Shown here piece by piece: positions 1-12,032 of a DNA stretch of 64,000 bases. The DNA comes from Spongilla lacustris (taxonomy: Eukaryota > Porifera > Demospongiae > Spongillida > Spongillidae). Positions within the stretch are counted from its first letter, which is position 1. Each line of letters opens with the position of its first letter. The notes under the pieces were generated by a model. It ran no database searches, was not told where the DNA came from, and saw nothing but the letters and a program-made list of their open reading frames with translations. The position numbers were made by a program, and so were the translations under genes. The stretch is taken from positions 4,011,320-4,075,319 of the forward strand of contig OX442421.1 of assembly GCA_949361645.1 (NCBI GenBank), read 5' to 3'.

Positions 1-124
1 TACGTCCGAGGACACAAGCATTCCCATGACAATACCCGTACGTATAATTAGACTTTTATGGTACCATTATTGGCGTTGTCAAAATGCCTTCACAGGAACG
101 AAAGTTGAGAGGAGAAAAATTTAA

Positions 125-532
125 ATGCGACATGAGGAATACGTCCTAAATCGAGACTATGAGTTAGAGTCCTCCTACTATGCTGATGCTGAACAAAGGT
201 GGGCGTCTGCTTGTGACATGTACATAGCAAATCTGGCGTCTAACCGAGCTTCTAAGAGGTGGCGACAGGAAAAGAATTCTGTTGCGGTGCAAACTTCTAA
301 GAGGCGGCGTTATGAACTGAACTCAGACGAGATACGAGCTTCTAAGAGGCAAAGCTTTACATGTAGAACAGCTGCAAATGTAAACATTGTGTTGCTAGGC
401 AATAAACATGGGAATTACAACGGCTGGATTTTGTCACACAATTGTATTTACTTTTACATTGTACTTATAGTATGTACGGGTTGCAAAGTACATGTGCACC
501 TGTATACTAGTAGTCACAATAAAAGTGAATGA
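125..532 (+). CDS. Unassigned Lys/Arg-rich ORF fragment with ASKR repeats
   Basis: I do not recognise this ORF. The first ~75 residues are charged and carry three spaced ASKR/TSKR-type motifs, suggesting a short degenerate peptide repeat; the remainder is hydrophobic and looks like random read-through. A second short reading frame starts upstream at about 84 (MPSQERKLRG...) and would need a frameshift to join. Repeats of this kind occur near the N terminus of some Helitron/PIF1-like mobile-element proteins, but no helicase or Rep domain is visible. It is most likely a mobile-element scrap. Confidence 0.25.
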   Translation: MRHEEYVLNRDYELESSYYADAEQRWASACDMYIANLASNRASKRWRQEKNSVAVQTSKRRRYELNSDEIRASKRQSFTCRTAANVNIVLLGNKHGNYNGWILSHNCIYFYIVLIVCTGCKVHVHLYTSSHNKSE

Positions 533-533
533 A

Positions 534-787
534 ACAAGATATAAAAACATTCTCTCTGAGAAAGGTAGTGGTATATAGGATTTGAAGGCAATGGTGGTGT
601 AAAAATGAAGGGAACAAGGGATCAACGATGGTACAAATGTTTTGAATAGTCCTATATTTAGCATATAGGACTTTTCAAAAAAATTTGTACCATCGTTGAT
701 CCCTTGTTCCCTTCATTTTTACACCACCATTGCCTTCAAATCCTATATGCCACTAACTTTCTCAGAGAGAATGTTTTTATATCTTGT
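534..787. mobile_element. Fold-back element A, copy 1 (near-perfect 254-bp palindrome)
   Basis: Positions 534-638 are almost the exact reverse complement of 683-787. The central 45 bp contain a second inverted repeat around TCCTATAT/ATATAGGA. No ORF is carried. The arms are far better conserved than those of copy 2 at 2041-2275, which suggests a recent origin or recent gene conversion. It is a non-autonomous fold-back or MITE-type element; the mobilising transposase is unknown. Confidence 0.8.
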
Positions 788-2040
788 GTAAAATGGAATT
801 GATGCTTAAGAGAGAATTTTGAATGCTTGTAATTTGTTTAACAGAGGCCAGTTGCTAGCATTGACCGAAGACTATTGTTAATGCAGAATGCAACTAATAA
901 GCATTTAAAATTTGTATGCAATGCAAGTATTTATGCTGGACGATTAAGTGTTTTATATTTTAAACATTGTTATCCTAAAGGTTTAGGAGCTGAAAGATTT
1001 AGAAACATGGATCTGCTTGTGCCAGGATCTTGATTTATGAGACAGATGAACAATTTCTACAGGATACATCAATTTTACCACTATCGTAGCCAAATAATTA
1101 TAAGCTCTGCAGGCTTGCTTTTGTTCTTTTGCCGGTTAAATAGTAGGCTTCCATCCGTATGCAGGCAAGCACCATTGGTTGCCAAGGCAACCACTGATAT
1201 AGCGAAGGATTGATATTTTGTTTTATTGCATTTACAGCTTAAAACCAATCTAAGGGTGAATACATGTACATGTATTCCTAGTACAGATATAGTACAATTT
1301 AATTTGGGTTGTCTCTGGTGATGAGAAAACCCCACCACTGCTTAACAATGTTTTTACTTTTTAAAAATGTCAGTGTCTGTAAACTGTAACCTTACAGTAG
1401 TGCATTTTGTCAGGAGTTGCGTTAGCACCTCCCATATAGAATTTGACCCCAATTAAGAATGTTATTAAAAGTGTGACCCGCTTTAAATGAGACTCCAGAC
1501 AATCGGATCTTTTAGATTGTTATTGTTATTACTGTTTTCATTTCTGGTCACGAATTTCGTCTCCTTCTTGGGTATGCATACATGTACATGTAACTTGGGA
1601 GAGGATTGAGTTCAAGGAATACAGATTTTACTAATAGCTGTAAAATATGATGGGAAGTGCCACAGTGGTCAGATGCATGTGAATAGTACAAGTAGCACCT
1701 TATATGGAACTGTACTCCAAAATAATATTACAGCACACATGAATAATTAGATGCAACATAATCACACTTGCCAAAAAAGGGTGTTTCTTTATGTGCATGT
1801 ACGTTTTTGAGGCAAAACTACACCTGATATGTAATGGTAGAAATGTAATACAAGCAAACAGTTACAAAGTATGTAATGATTATACCATTATGTTAGAGTG
1901 CTTTAATTGTGCTTTCTTCAAACGCATCTTTTCGATTTGCTTCCACTACTATTTAGTATAATGAAGTCTCAAGTGGCATCTGTGTAATACATGTAGCTAC
2001 ATGTACATATACATGTATCATACACAAAAGCTAACGATAA
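788..2040. other. No gene recognised
   Basis: AT-rich DNA with scattered ACATGT/TACATGTA palindromes (for example near 1264 and 1580). I see no exon, RNA gene or terminal repeat. Confidence 0.5.
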
Positions 2041-2275
2041 TCATTCTCTACGATGAGTATGTAGTCAATAGGATTTGCATAGCGGTGTAAAACAGAGGGG
2101 AAACAGGGGTGAAATTGTAAGGATAAAGAAATAATCCTGTATTAAAAGCACTTAACTTTTGTTGATGATTTCACCTTTACATGTATTTCCCTTCTTTTTA
2201 CACTGCTATTGCCATCAAATCCTAAATACGACCAACTTTCTCATAGAGAATTTTTATTTACATATACTTGTGCCA
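2041..2275. mobile_element. Fold-back element A, copy 2 (diverged)
   Basis: The right half (about 2195-2270) matches the right arm of copy 1: it has the TTTTTACACTGCTATTGCC core and the downstream AACTTTCTCATAGAGAAT stretch. The left half is its imperfect reverse complement. Many mismatches between the arms make this an older copy. Confidence 0.65.
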
Positions 2276-2314
2276 TTTTTTGCCTCTGTGCATGTATTGG
2301 GTAATACACATGTA

Positions 2315-3236
2315 CAGTGGAGATCGTGATAGTTGAACGAAAAAAAAATTGACATTAATTTTATGTTTACTTGAATTTAAAACAATAACCACATGTGATA
2401 TTGAAAATCTAACTGCACAGATACATGGGCTATACAATTGTCATCAAGTAGACAAAAATATGATGCATCACGTGACTGTCACGTTCTACCACTTTCGTTT
2501 TCAGTGATCCCAGTCTTGTCAACTGAGTTTTCCTATTTATCTTCACTCAGGGATAGCGGATCAGGATGATTATTGGGATGTAGCTTAAGCACCAACCTCT
2601 AAATGATTTGGCCGAGCCAGATTCTGAACCCGGGAAACCGTTTGGTTATTGTCGAGCGATACGTAACTTATAAAGATTATACGTGTTTGCCATTTTGTGT
2701 TTCGAAATGGTGCTGTTTTTAAAGCCAGAAGTTAGGCAACCCGAATTCTAAAGGAAAAACAAGCTGTTACATTGTAAAAGGGGCCCCAAACGATGCAATG
2801 ATCATCCTTCGGAATAACTGAATGCTTTATCTAGCATGAATCGAGCGCTTCGAAAAACAAAATGCTTAATACTTTTAGTCCTTATAAGCTACGTATCGCT
2901 CGACAATAACCGAACGGTTTCCCGGGTTCAGAATATGGCTCGGCCAAATCAATTAGAGGTTGGTGCTTAAGCTACATCCCAATAATCATCCTGATCCGCT
3001 ATCCCTGAGTGAAGATAAATAGGAAAACTCAGTTGACAAGACTGAGATCACTGAAAACGAAAGTGGTAGAACGTGACAGTCACGTGACACACCATATTTT
3101 TTACTTGATGAAAATTGTATAGCCCATGTATCGTGCAGTTAGATTTTCAATATCACATGTGGTTATTGTTTTAAATTCAAAGAAACATAAAATTAATGTC
3201 AATTTTTTTTTTGTTCAACTATCATGATCTTCACTG
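2315..3236. mobile_element. Palindromic TA-flanked transposon (Tc1/mariner-type), copy 1
   Basis: The element is flanked by TA (2313-2314 and 3237-3238) and begins and ends CAGTGGAGATC / GATCTTCACTG. Arms of about 345 bp (2315-2660 and about 2890-3236) are long, highly similar inverted repeats around an AT-rich centre of ~230 bp with no ORF. The TA duplication and CAGT ends fit the Tc1/mariner/pogo group (established for those families); membership is inferred because no transposase is present. A longer diverged copy lies at 38716-40768. Confidence 0.8.
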
Positions 3237-3647
3237 TACATGTATTTTCCAATGAATAAATGAAAATGAATGATGTAAATATGAATGTACATGTAAGTGC
3301 AAAAAGATAACAAACGCGGTTAGCCATTAGTGGTAACACCCCCAAGTCTAAGGTGGTAGCTGACCTATATGGCCGCCTCTGCCTGTTATTGATTAGAGCT
3401 AATGCTCGATGAATCTTGGTCCGCTCCTACCCCCAATCAACCCAACAGGACAGTTATCTGTGCATGTAGTTGTTTGTGTGTGTTTTGTGTGTTTCATATT
3501 ATGATTATGTTAGCCGTAACTAGTAATGGATGGTATACATGTATAACAAATGATTCATAGGGCCATACGGAATACGGAGTTGAACTGTTTTGTTGATTAT
3601 CACTCATACATGTACATTCATATAACTTTTCTTTTGGTGCTTTGCAG

Positions 3648-3715
3648 GGGATATTTTGGATTCAGCCAATATGAGCATTATGTTAAATGGAAACTTGCCC
3701 AGCAATCAGCTTCAG
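3648..3715 (+). CDS. Candidate host exon (68 nt)
   Basis: A pyrimidine-rich tract and CAG acceptor (3645-3647) and a GTACAG donor (3716) bound 68 nt that are open in two frames: GYFGFSQYEHYVKWK... (phase 1 out) or DILDSANMSIMLNGN... (phase 0 out). In the first frame the exon would splice in phase to 18543. It may be an upstream exon of the glycosyltransferase-like gene on this strand, but I have no domain match and it could be chance. Confidence 0.3.
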
Positions 3716-6029
3716 GTACAGAAAACATGATTTGTATGTATGTAATGTTTGCTCATACGTTCATTGATTGTGAAGCGGATTACCTCATGGACAAGATACG
3801 ATGTACATGTACATTTATTATAAACCCAGGAAATGCTGGTAGTTGACTTTGGGCTTTTAATGACTTTATTTGTATAGAGGTGCATTGTGGTGACCAGGCG
3901 TGGTGGCAAATGCGTTGTGGATGGGACAGATCAAGGAGGAGTGTGGTTAGAAGTTTTTAAATTGTAATAATGTTAGCTGCTTTTGGGGATAAATGAGCAG
4001 TCATCAATTAAAACAAAGACATTTATTTCAATCATAATGCTTTGATAGTTTATTACATGTACCTCATTTATGTTGAAGGTCAGTAGAAATGTTAGCAATT
4101 TTGAACCTTTTGTGCGGCTGTGCAGTTAGAAGAAGATTTGGACTTATGGGCTGGAGGTTTGTCATCATAAATGAGGGGTCCTGTGGTACTGATTGAGCAT
4201 TACTTTAATTATTATGCATTGGAAATCAGGCACATGATTTGTACAGTTTCAGCAATTGAAGTTTCTTCATGTTTTGGAAGAATTTCAATTATGTAATTTT
4301 GAATTTCAATTATGTAATTGATTTGGTATTTGGCATTCCTGCATAATTCGGTACATAAAATATGCAATTTTATTGTACTGCTTTGCCATTCAAATGTTAC
4401 TGATTCCAACTTGATGCCTCCATTTCCCTGTAAGGATTTGACAGATGAATGTGATAAAATTGATTTAGTCACGTGACCAATTCACTTCCGATCAGTGATA
4501 ATTTTAGCCACAAAGCTGATGCAATGGTTTTAAAACTTCAACATCGTCCTTATTCAAGGACCATTCTCCTTAAATTGAATGATTGGAGGTTAAATGTGAA
4601 GTATTTTTGTATGTGCGACATGTGTACATGTATGTTTGTACATGTATGCTGAGATATAGTATTGCATTACTTGCTTTCAGAGTCATCACAGAGTTTCAGA
4701 GGTCTCTAGCTACTATGGCCGTGGTATGATTTGCATGTGCATGCATTTTCATTGCTGACAATAGTACATGTGTGTAATGTCCACATTTATTACCAATAAT
4801 ATGCCTCTGACTGCTGTAATATACAGTGTACCCGATACATGTGTACTTACATATACTTGAAGAGAAATGCATAATGTACAATATATTAGAGAGTGCACTA
4901 CATTAGCTTTGAGATGGTTGTTTATACCATTCTATTCACTGGGTTTAATTACCAATTGTATAAGTAAACGTGTAATACTGGTGGCAGGTTAATATCTGAA
5001 TACATACTAACATTATAAAGACACTTCATATATTATCTAGGTCACATGAGCCACAGTGCCTAAGGGCTAACACGCATGTGTTACATTGTTCCCTGTTCTT
5101 AATGCTTGAATATGATCCATAGGAAATACATCTGTCTTCATTGGGTATTGCCTAGGCACATCTGGTCTTGGCCCGTCTATTGGTCTGGATGCCTCTTCAG
5201 GTGGCGGTAGAGGAGGGGCTAACCTCAAGGGCGATAGAAGGAATTAAAAAGTGTAGCCACCATTCTGAATAATTAATAATTAATATCACAGTGAGTTTAC
5301 ACTATAGTACACCTCAGTCATTGCAACAAACAAAATAAGCCTATGCTCAAATAAAATCATTACAAAATTGAGGCTTTTACAGTTGTATTGCTATACAACA
5401 TATAGATATGAAGTAGCATTGCATTATTCAACTGCACTTGCATTGTAAATAGCTTTTAATTCTTTGCAGTGTGCTTAAAGAATGTTTGAAACAAGCACTC
5501 TTTGGATAGATATAATATACATTGTATATCACAATATAATGTAGAGTATGCCTTCCATTGAATTTAGGCACATTTTGGGACATTATATCTAAGTGCAGTC
5601 TCAACTGACCAACGTTTAGATCTTCACTGTAACATTCAGTCACAAACTGCAATTTTTCATCTATTTGCTGTTATTTGCTTGCTTTCAATAGAAGACTTTG
5701 TAGCTTACAATAAGCATGTTATCCAGGCTGGTCAAATCAAGTTTGAATACCACAGATTAAAGAAAATATGACGGTGTATATCTTGTACATTTCCTGAATG
5801 ATATCCTTCGCTTTCCCCAGAATCATATTGTTTACATGGCTTTCTTTTGTGTGGTGGTGTGAGATATTCCACTTCTAGTTCATTTGCAGGCTGATCAACT
5901 CTTCCCCAAAAGGTTGCAAGATCTTAATGACTGAAGCGTTTTTTTTACTGTCATTACTGCTACAGATTGGACTTACATGCTTGGGGATTGGAGTGTCTGG
6001 TTTAGATTGTCACTGTGTCATAGTAGCAA
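3716..6029. other. No gene recognised
   Basis: AT-rich sequence with ACATGT palindromes. Short splice-like segments (4681-4723 and after 5692) were considered but not supported. A GC-richer patch near 5160-5240 (GGTGGCGGTAGAGG) has no assigned identity. Confidence 0.4.
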
Positions 6030-7330
6030 TGACCTAACATGATTCCATACATGTACATGCTTTTATGCCTACATGTATTATTCTAGATTTCATGTCTGTT
6101 TCTTTAATGTATTGCAGCAAATCTTGGCATAGTGTAAACAGCACTTTATTATCTTCCGAGGCACTCTGCACTGGTGGTCCACCTAGTAAGACACAATGCC
6201 CATATTCCCTGCGAGGGCAGTGCAAGTTTGCGCTTAAAACGATTCAACAATGCATCCCAATGTGGTGTGATTTCTTGGGCTGTGTCAAAGGCTTATAAGC
6301 TGGCATTTTCTGATAGTATCGTTACAAGCCAATGAATAACCATAGCGATGCATGTAAATTGCTCTTGGTTTTTCTTTACGAATTTGTTTAGCTACACCGC
6401 TTTTATAACCTAACATAGCATAAGCACCATCCTAACACTGTCCTCTTAATTTAGCTATTGAAATGTTAAATTGTTTGAGAACATCACATATAACAAAGAG
6501 AATTGCACTTGGCTTATTCCATATAATCTAACGAATATCTCGTGTGCCTCTATGCCATCTACCCATCTAAGACAGACAAAAACTTTTTCTTTGTTGGCTG
6601 CATCGTGGTTTCATTGACTATGATGCAAAATAAATGGCGCTGCTTGTATGGGCACAATCCTTCATCGCCATAAGATTAAGTATTTCGTTTTGAATGTCTG
6701 ATGATGTATCTTAATCTGTTTTCTTCTTTAACCATGACATGATTCTCGGATCGTCTTCACCTTGAAGTTTTAGCAACTGAAAACAGTTTGATTCTGTTTT
6801 GTCATCATGCCCCCTTAGGGGCAACCTTTACTTTGCTAAGAATCTCATATTTGAAAGGATTTTAAGAAAACAGTGCCACCTCTCTTTGCATTGTACTTGG
6901 TGTTGCAAGGTGAGGCTGGAAGCAATATCTGTTGTATTTGATGGCAAAATGATGACATTTAGACAGGCTTCTTTATGACATATTGTAGCCTCATGTATCG
7001 AAAATTTATTCGTAGTGTCCTTCCAATTGCTAAAGCCTCTTGATATAAACACTGCATCTGCATTAGAAGACCACAAAAGCTTTTCCGATTTTAATAAGAG
7101 GACAGTAGAATGTTGTTTTCTTCATAATAGTGAAACCAAGGCCACATGTCAAACTAAGAGGGCTGAAAGCTTCTTTTGGCTTTGGCAACGGAAGCCCTCT
7201 AGGTTGATGTGGTTTATCAGGAATGCAACTTGCAATCTCCGAACTTGAAGCCATTTTGTTATGAAGCACAAATCGTGTGGAGAGCAGCAGGTACAGTAGC
7301 AGCTGTAAGCGGAAATGATTATCACTCATC
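6030..7330 (-). pseudogene. Decayed hAT-family transposase (TTF zinc finger / DUF4371 type)
   Basis: Read on the minus strand, broken frames give in order: an N-terminal part (EIASCIPDKPHQPRG, about 7240), a TTF-type zinc-finger segment (FISRGFSNWKDTTNKF with downstream HEATICHKEA, 7060-6950), QCLLKILSNMRFLAK-like sequence (about 6840), and then transposase-core pieces such as GQC.DGAYAMLGYKSGVAKQI and LCLTRWTTSAECLG (to about 6130). This order is that of hAT proteins related to ZMYM1-like genes. Many stops and frameshifts show it is dead. I found neither terminal repeats nor an 8-bp duplication. The family call rests on motif recognition only. Confidence 0.65.
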
Positions 7331-7787
7331 ATATTTATACCTGCTGCACACCAGTGATTTAACTGCTATGAATGATTAATAAGATAATGAATAATTAGTC
7401 GAGAATCTGCAAAAACATCTCATCGACCAACCTCCTAACCACTATAGTCGCTTCCCCCCTTTCCTAGCCCTAAGCAATGCTTGTCCACCACTTGTGGTGT
7501 GAGATAGGCTGGCATTCTCATCATCCCACAGTCAAACAAAGATGGGGCTTCTTGTTACATACAGTACCAGTGGTCTGATGTCAGGAGACAAGATTTTTCT
7601 GTACGATCAATGCCTTGCATTTGTTAAGCTGGTTACAAATGTATTGATTGTATACAGCTTAACCCAAGTTCACTGACCATCTGTATCATGTGAGATGGAG
7701 TGCACATGCAAACCTCGAAGTGACAAGCAGGTTGCTGTGGATATCCCCTACAAGTGTTTAGTGTGGATATTATGGGTGTGCTATTGG
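7331..7787. other. No gene recognised
   Basis: Sequence between the hAT relic and the non-LTR element. No ORF or repeat boundary was recognised. Confidence 0.4.
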
Positions 7788-7802
7788 AGACAGAAGATAA
7801 AT
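7788..7802. repeat. Target-site duplication of the non-LTR element, 3' side
   Basis: AGACAGAAGATAAAT is identical to 12363-12377. The two copies flank the minus-strand non-LTR retrotransposon exactly where its 3' end and truncated 5' end are expected. Confidence 0.75.
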
Positions 7803-7923
7803 TTCTTTTTTAATCAAATTAAATTCTTCCAGTATACATATGCATGAGCAATGTATAAAATAGAGTAGAGAGGTGCTCCATCATCCATCCCAAGTCCACT
7901 CCTCCCCTTCACTTGTGAGCCCC

Positions 7924-9293
7924 TTAGACACAAACTGTAATAGCAAAGGCCAGTTGGGCCTTAACATATCCACATGTTTGAGAATAGGGCTTTTCCCATT
8001 TGTGAGCCAGGTTGGCTGCCATTCTCTTTAGGAAATGTTCGGTCTCTCTGTGTAGCAAACCATCCACTGACAGTACTATTGGTGTAAATTTACCCCTCCG
8101 CTCAACTACAGCCTGCTCATAGACCCTCTTCTTCTCTTTAGCTCCAGACTCCAGGATGGCTTCAGGTGAATGAGTGCGATGAGAACGAGCATCAGTGTCA
8201 ACAACTTTGACATCAAATCGTGCCTCCACCTGAGGTTGCCTTACCCAACTTATCCCCAAGTCCAGTCTTAGCCCACCATCTGCATTGTTAGCATCAGCCT
8301 CTCTGACAACTGGTTCTTTGATGACATGTGTCCATACCTGTGATGCTATATCTCCTATGCAGTCTCTGATTTCATTGTGTCTTTGAATGACAAGACCTCC
8401 CTTCTTGCAATCAAGGGCATGCTGAAGGGTTAAGGCAGTACCACAACCATCACATCTAGGAGGTAGACAGGGAAGATCCCGCAAATAACATATGGTTAGG
8501 CCATCTCTGAACTGCAAGGGTGACAGGTCAAAATGGTAGTTCTGTAGAGGAAGTACATTCAACCATGTTGATGTCTTTCCATTCGTTGATCTTCGAAGTG
8601 CTCTCTGTCGATCAGGACTAAAGGAAGGTATTATACTCTCAAATTTCAGTATGAAGTCATCTTCCTTAGCCTTAGTACTCATCTTCCTGACAGTAGTCAG
8701 CGACTCCAAATGCTGCTCATGTTGAAAAGCAATCACACCCTTGATGGCTTCACTCACTGTAGCAGTGCCCTGTCTAGATGTCTTGTAGGCATGCACTGCA
8801 GTTTCAGTCGGATCGTATATACCGAGACCAGCAAGGTATGTTGGCAGCTGAAACAAACGTTTCTCCTCAGCAGTGACTACTCCTCCTAGAAGAGATGGAA
8901 GTTACTGATCTGAGATGTCATCCTGCAATGGTATGAATGTCTCAGCACAATCAGGAACCACTCTTTGGACAAACTCCCATTCACATTGCAGTGATTTGGT
9001 CATAGTGCTAAATGCTGCCTGAGGTGCCCTGACTGCTGCCTTGGATACTTTGGTGACACATTCCGTCCAATATTCAACCTTCTGTTTCATGAAGTTTCTG
9101 CAATACTCTCAAGTACCAATTACACCACCCAGAAAGCGATGGCCGCTTGACACTGTAATTCCCAAATCCTTGAAGCAGTTTTTGGCAACATCTTCAAATT
9201 GTGGTGCCACAACTAGAACACTTTTAGTTGGTTCCGCAAAGTAGCCATATGCTGGTCCCAGCTGTATGAGTTTGTCAAGCCATAAATGAATCC
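7924..9293 (-). pseudogene. Non-LTR retrotransposon ORF: RT C-terminus plus restriction-like endonuclease
   Basis: One minus frame is interrupted only by in-frame stops near 9108 and 8901. It contains the RT thumb region (LGPAYGYFAEPTKSVLVV, about 9260), a linker, a CCHC zinc knuckle (CDGCGTALTLQHALDC, about 8445) and a C-terminal PD-(D/E)XK-like segment (RLDLGI..., then RFDVKVVD, about 8270-8195). The order RT, CCHC, then nuclease is that of R2-type elements with a restriction-like endonuclease (established knowledge). Known relatives often prefer specific target sites; here the flank is unremarkable AT-rich DNA. Only two stops in 450 codons suggest moderate age. Confidence 0.75.
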
Positions 9294-12025
9294 CAGTGCA
9301 GATTATAATTTTCTCCACAGGTCGGACAAATGTCAGACCAACAACAATTTTGTTCGGACATGGCTGGACATTAACAAACTATATTTAAGTAGTGTATGTG
9401 TGTGCATGAATTGCCTTTTTATGATGATATTTAAGTTCTTTGATACATGGGAACAGTAAACATACATAATATCAGACATTAGTCTCATCACTAGCAAGAA
9501 AGTTGTCCCAATCTTCCAGGCTAATAACCTCTTCAGTCATGGTATCAGACCTACATGTAGGATCTGATAACCCTCCAGCCTCTGAAGAAGGACCGGGTTT
9601 GCTAGATGATGGTGATGATGCAGACTCTGTAGGCCTACTAGATGATGCCCTTGGCTTGTACTCTTTTCTAGGAACTTGATTTACTCTTCTTGTAGTGTCA
9701 TTCCACCAGAGTGTGACAGCTCTATCAGGTGAAAATGTAGCAGTAGGTGGGCCTTCAACCTGAATTTCAAGCAAATCTGATAGAGTACTAGTTTGTAAGG
9801 ACGTCCTTCTATCAGTTTTTATGATCTTCATCATTGAGAACATCCTCTCTACCTGTGCTGTAGTGAAAGGTAGGCTGAAACAGAGATCACTTAGAGCTAA
9901 TATGTTCTGCCATCTTAGTGCATCTGGAGCTATGTGTAACTTATACCATATCCTCTGGCAGCCATCTAATTCAATTCTCAAATACTTCCTTGCATATTCT
10001 ACAGCATCCTCAATTTCATCTAGCAAGGATGCTAGGCCTACATCAGCTGCCTCTAAGGGTTCCCTGAAATGTGTTGATAGATGCTCTACAGCTTCCTTCA
10101 CACTCTTCATGCCTGCATCTTCACTGCCAGTTTCTGCCTGTGAATAACAATTCCAGCTTTGCGTGTCTAGAAATGCTAAAACTGATCCTAGTATCTTCAC
10201 ATCAGACCACTCTAACCTACTTTTAATCTGTGTGACTAATTCTAGTAAGTCTTTCATTGCTGCCTCAGTAGAATTCTTCAAAGTACTTTCACTATACCCC
10301 AGGAGTACTGCACCTTGATATACCTTTTCTTCACCTTTGGCATCTACCACTCTAGAACAAACCAGCTTGGGAGTTTGCCATTGCAGAGGATTCTGCTCTG
10401 CAATACATCTAAGTGCTTTAACTGATTTGAGCACTGCCTTTATGCCACCAAATGGTCATCTTGGAGACATAAGCTTAGACATGAAGGTGGCTTCAAAATG
10501 TCCACATACAGTGCTGCTCCTATGAGCATCTTGGTGTCTCCACTTTTTAAGATAACCTTTGAGTTTAGCTCGGTCAACACTCTTTATTGTTTTATCTTCT
10601 ACAAGTGTCATAAGGTGACTGATGTATGCACCATATCTATCAATAAACCTTTGTAGAGCTTTTCTCTTGTGACTTATCCATCTGCTTCCCTGGCACCTGA
10701 CTGGCAAATTTCCTCCATCTGGAAACTCAAAAAACTCTTTAAGATCATCTACAATATCTGAAAGTTCTCTTGTTTTTTTGGGCGACTTTGAGTAAAGATA
10801 ATCAAGCCGAAGAAGCATGTCATCAATCTCCTGGAAGAGTGTGCTTGAGAATGCATCTTTACTTGCAAGTTCTAAGTGGTGTGCAAAGCACCATGCCCAA
10901 AACATCCAGGGACAACCTCGCTGTAATTTACCCATCATACCATTTTGTTCAGATACATTCACAGATGCGCCATCAGTCCCACCACCAATTGTGACTCCCA
11001 GTGGTATAAGAGCCCTGCCAAGGCACTCAAGTAGTCCATCTGAATCAGCTTTCCTGGGTTCTTGAACACATAACAACCTGGCATATGTGTTAACCTCTTC
11101 TGCCATTGTATTCTTAGTGGAATGTAAATTTGCGATCATTTCCTCCTCAACATTTCCTTGATCAGTGGAACCATCCATTAAGAAGCTATAGAATTTGGAA
11201 CTGGAGAGAGACTGAAGGAAATCGTGGCGCTGTGCCTCAGCTATGAAATGGCTAAACATCTTGACAGAATCCTTGGTTTTGTACATTTGACCAAGGTCCA
11301 CACCATGCCTTTCTTCCAGCTTGTGGAGAGCAGTGTATTTTGCAAAAGGAATACATTCTTTGCCCATAAGGTAGCAAATATCGACCTTCTTGTTTATGCG
11401 CTCTTGAATTTCCTTATCCATGACAAGGAGGCTTCGTGCAATAGGTGTACTAGTATTATACGATGGATGTTGAAGATGCTTTTCTCATTTGGATCATAGC
11501 TATGCTGTGTTGATCGCTTTTAGCATGGTCAATAACACAGTTAATCTTCTGATTAGTTGATCCACTTACCCACGCACTCGAGTAGTTCTTCAGACCTATT
11601 ATTTTATCTTCGTTTCCCCTACACGCGTGGCACCACAGCGTTTTTACGCAGTTATCGTCAGTGTCACAGCGTAGCCATAACATCGTCTGATATTCTCGCT
11701 CATACTGCGTTTGCCACTTCCTGAAGGTGGTGAGGCTAACTTCGCGTTGCTTTGGCGCTGTATCAGCAGAATCCTTGCCTGAAGCACGTTTCATTGCCTT
11801 TGCACACGGAAAAGTAGGTGTGGTTACTTAGTTTGCGCACGCGATATATATAATAAATTCGTGGAAGTAGCGTCGCAAGCTAGCCGCACACATTCCGTGA
11901 TTCATGGAAATTATAGAAGGAAAAAACTGCCCGGACATTCTGTCAGGGTAATGTTAAAAATGACCGGACATTTGACCTGTTTGCCTGAACAAATGTCCGA
12001 TGTCCGACCGTTATAATCTGCACTG
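9294..12025 (-). mobile_element. hAT transposon inserted in the non-LTR element
   Basis: Ends are inverted: CAGTGCAGATTATAA at 9294-9308 and its exact complement at 12011-12025. Inside both ends are GGACA/TGTCC-rich subterminal repeats (9332-9370 and 11930-12010), as expected for transposase-binding arrays. It splits the RT of the LINE. The flanks share only GAATC (9288-9292 and 12026-12030), so the 8-bp duplication expected for hAT has decayed or the boundaries are a few bases off. Confidence 0.75.
9472..11794 (-). pseudogene. hAT transposase (ZNF862/KIAA1586-like), nearly intact
   Basis: Three minus-strand ORFs form one protein of about 770 residues. From 11794: an N-terminal zinc finger (LWCHACRG ... 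DHAKSDQH), then after a frameshift near 11450 the RNase-H-like core with GGGTDGASVNVSEQNGMMG (about 10990-10930) and CFAHHLELA (about 10880), a GSRWISHKRKAL segment (about 10690), then after one in-frame stop (about 10450) the C-terminal hAT dimerisation region (LSDLCFSLPFTTAQVERMFS, about 9890-9830). A Ser/Pro-rich tail ends at 9472. In hAT proteins this order is zinc finger, split DDE core, dimerisation domain. One frameshift and one stop are the only lesions I see, so the copy is fairly young. Similar proteins have been domesticated in vertebrates, but the flanking TIRs argue for a transposon here. Confidence 0.8.
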
Positions 12026-12032
12026 GAATCTA

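Noticed and set aside
3310..3440. GC-richer block with GGTAACACCCCC and GGTGGTAGCTGACC, possibly tRNA or SINE-like
   Set aside because: No A/B box pair, cloverleaf or second copy seen.
4681..4723. 43-nt segment with CAG acceptor and GTATGA donor
   Set aside because: Open in two frames but too short, with no similarity or phase support.
5692..5768. EDFVAYNKHVIQAGQIKFEY-like open stretch after AATAG
   Set aside because: Protein-like but ends in a stop without a donor, and no domain was recognised.
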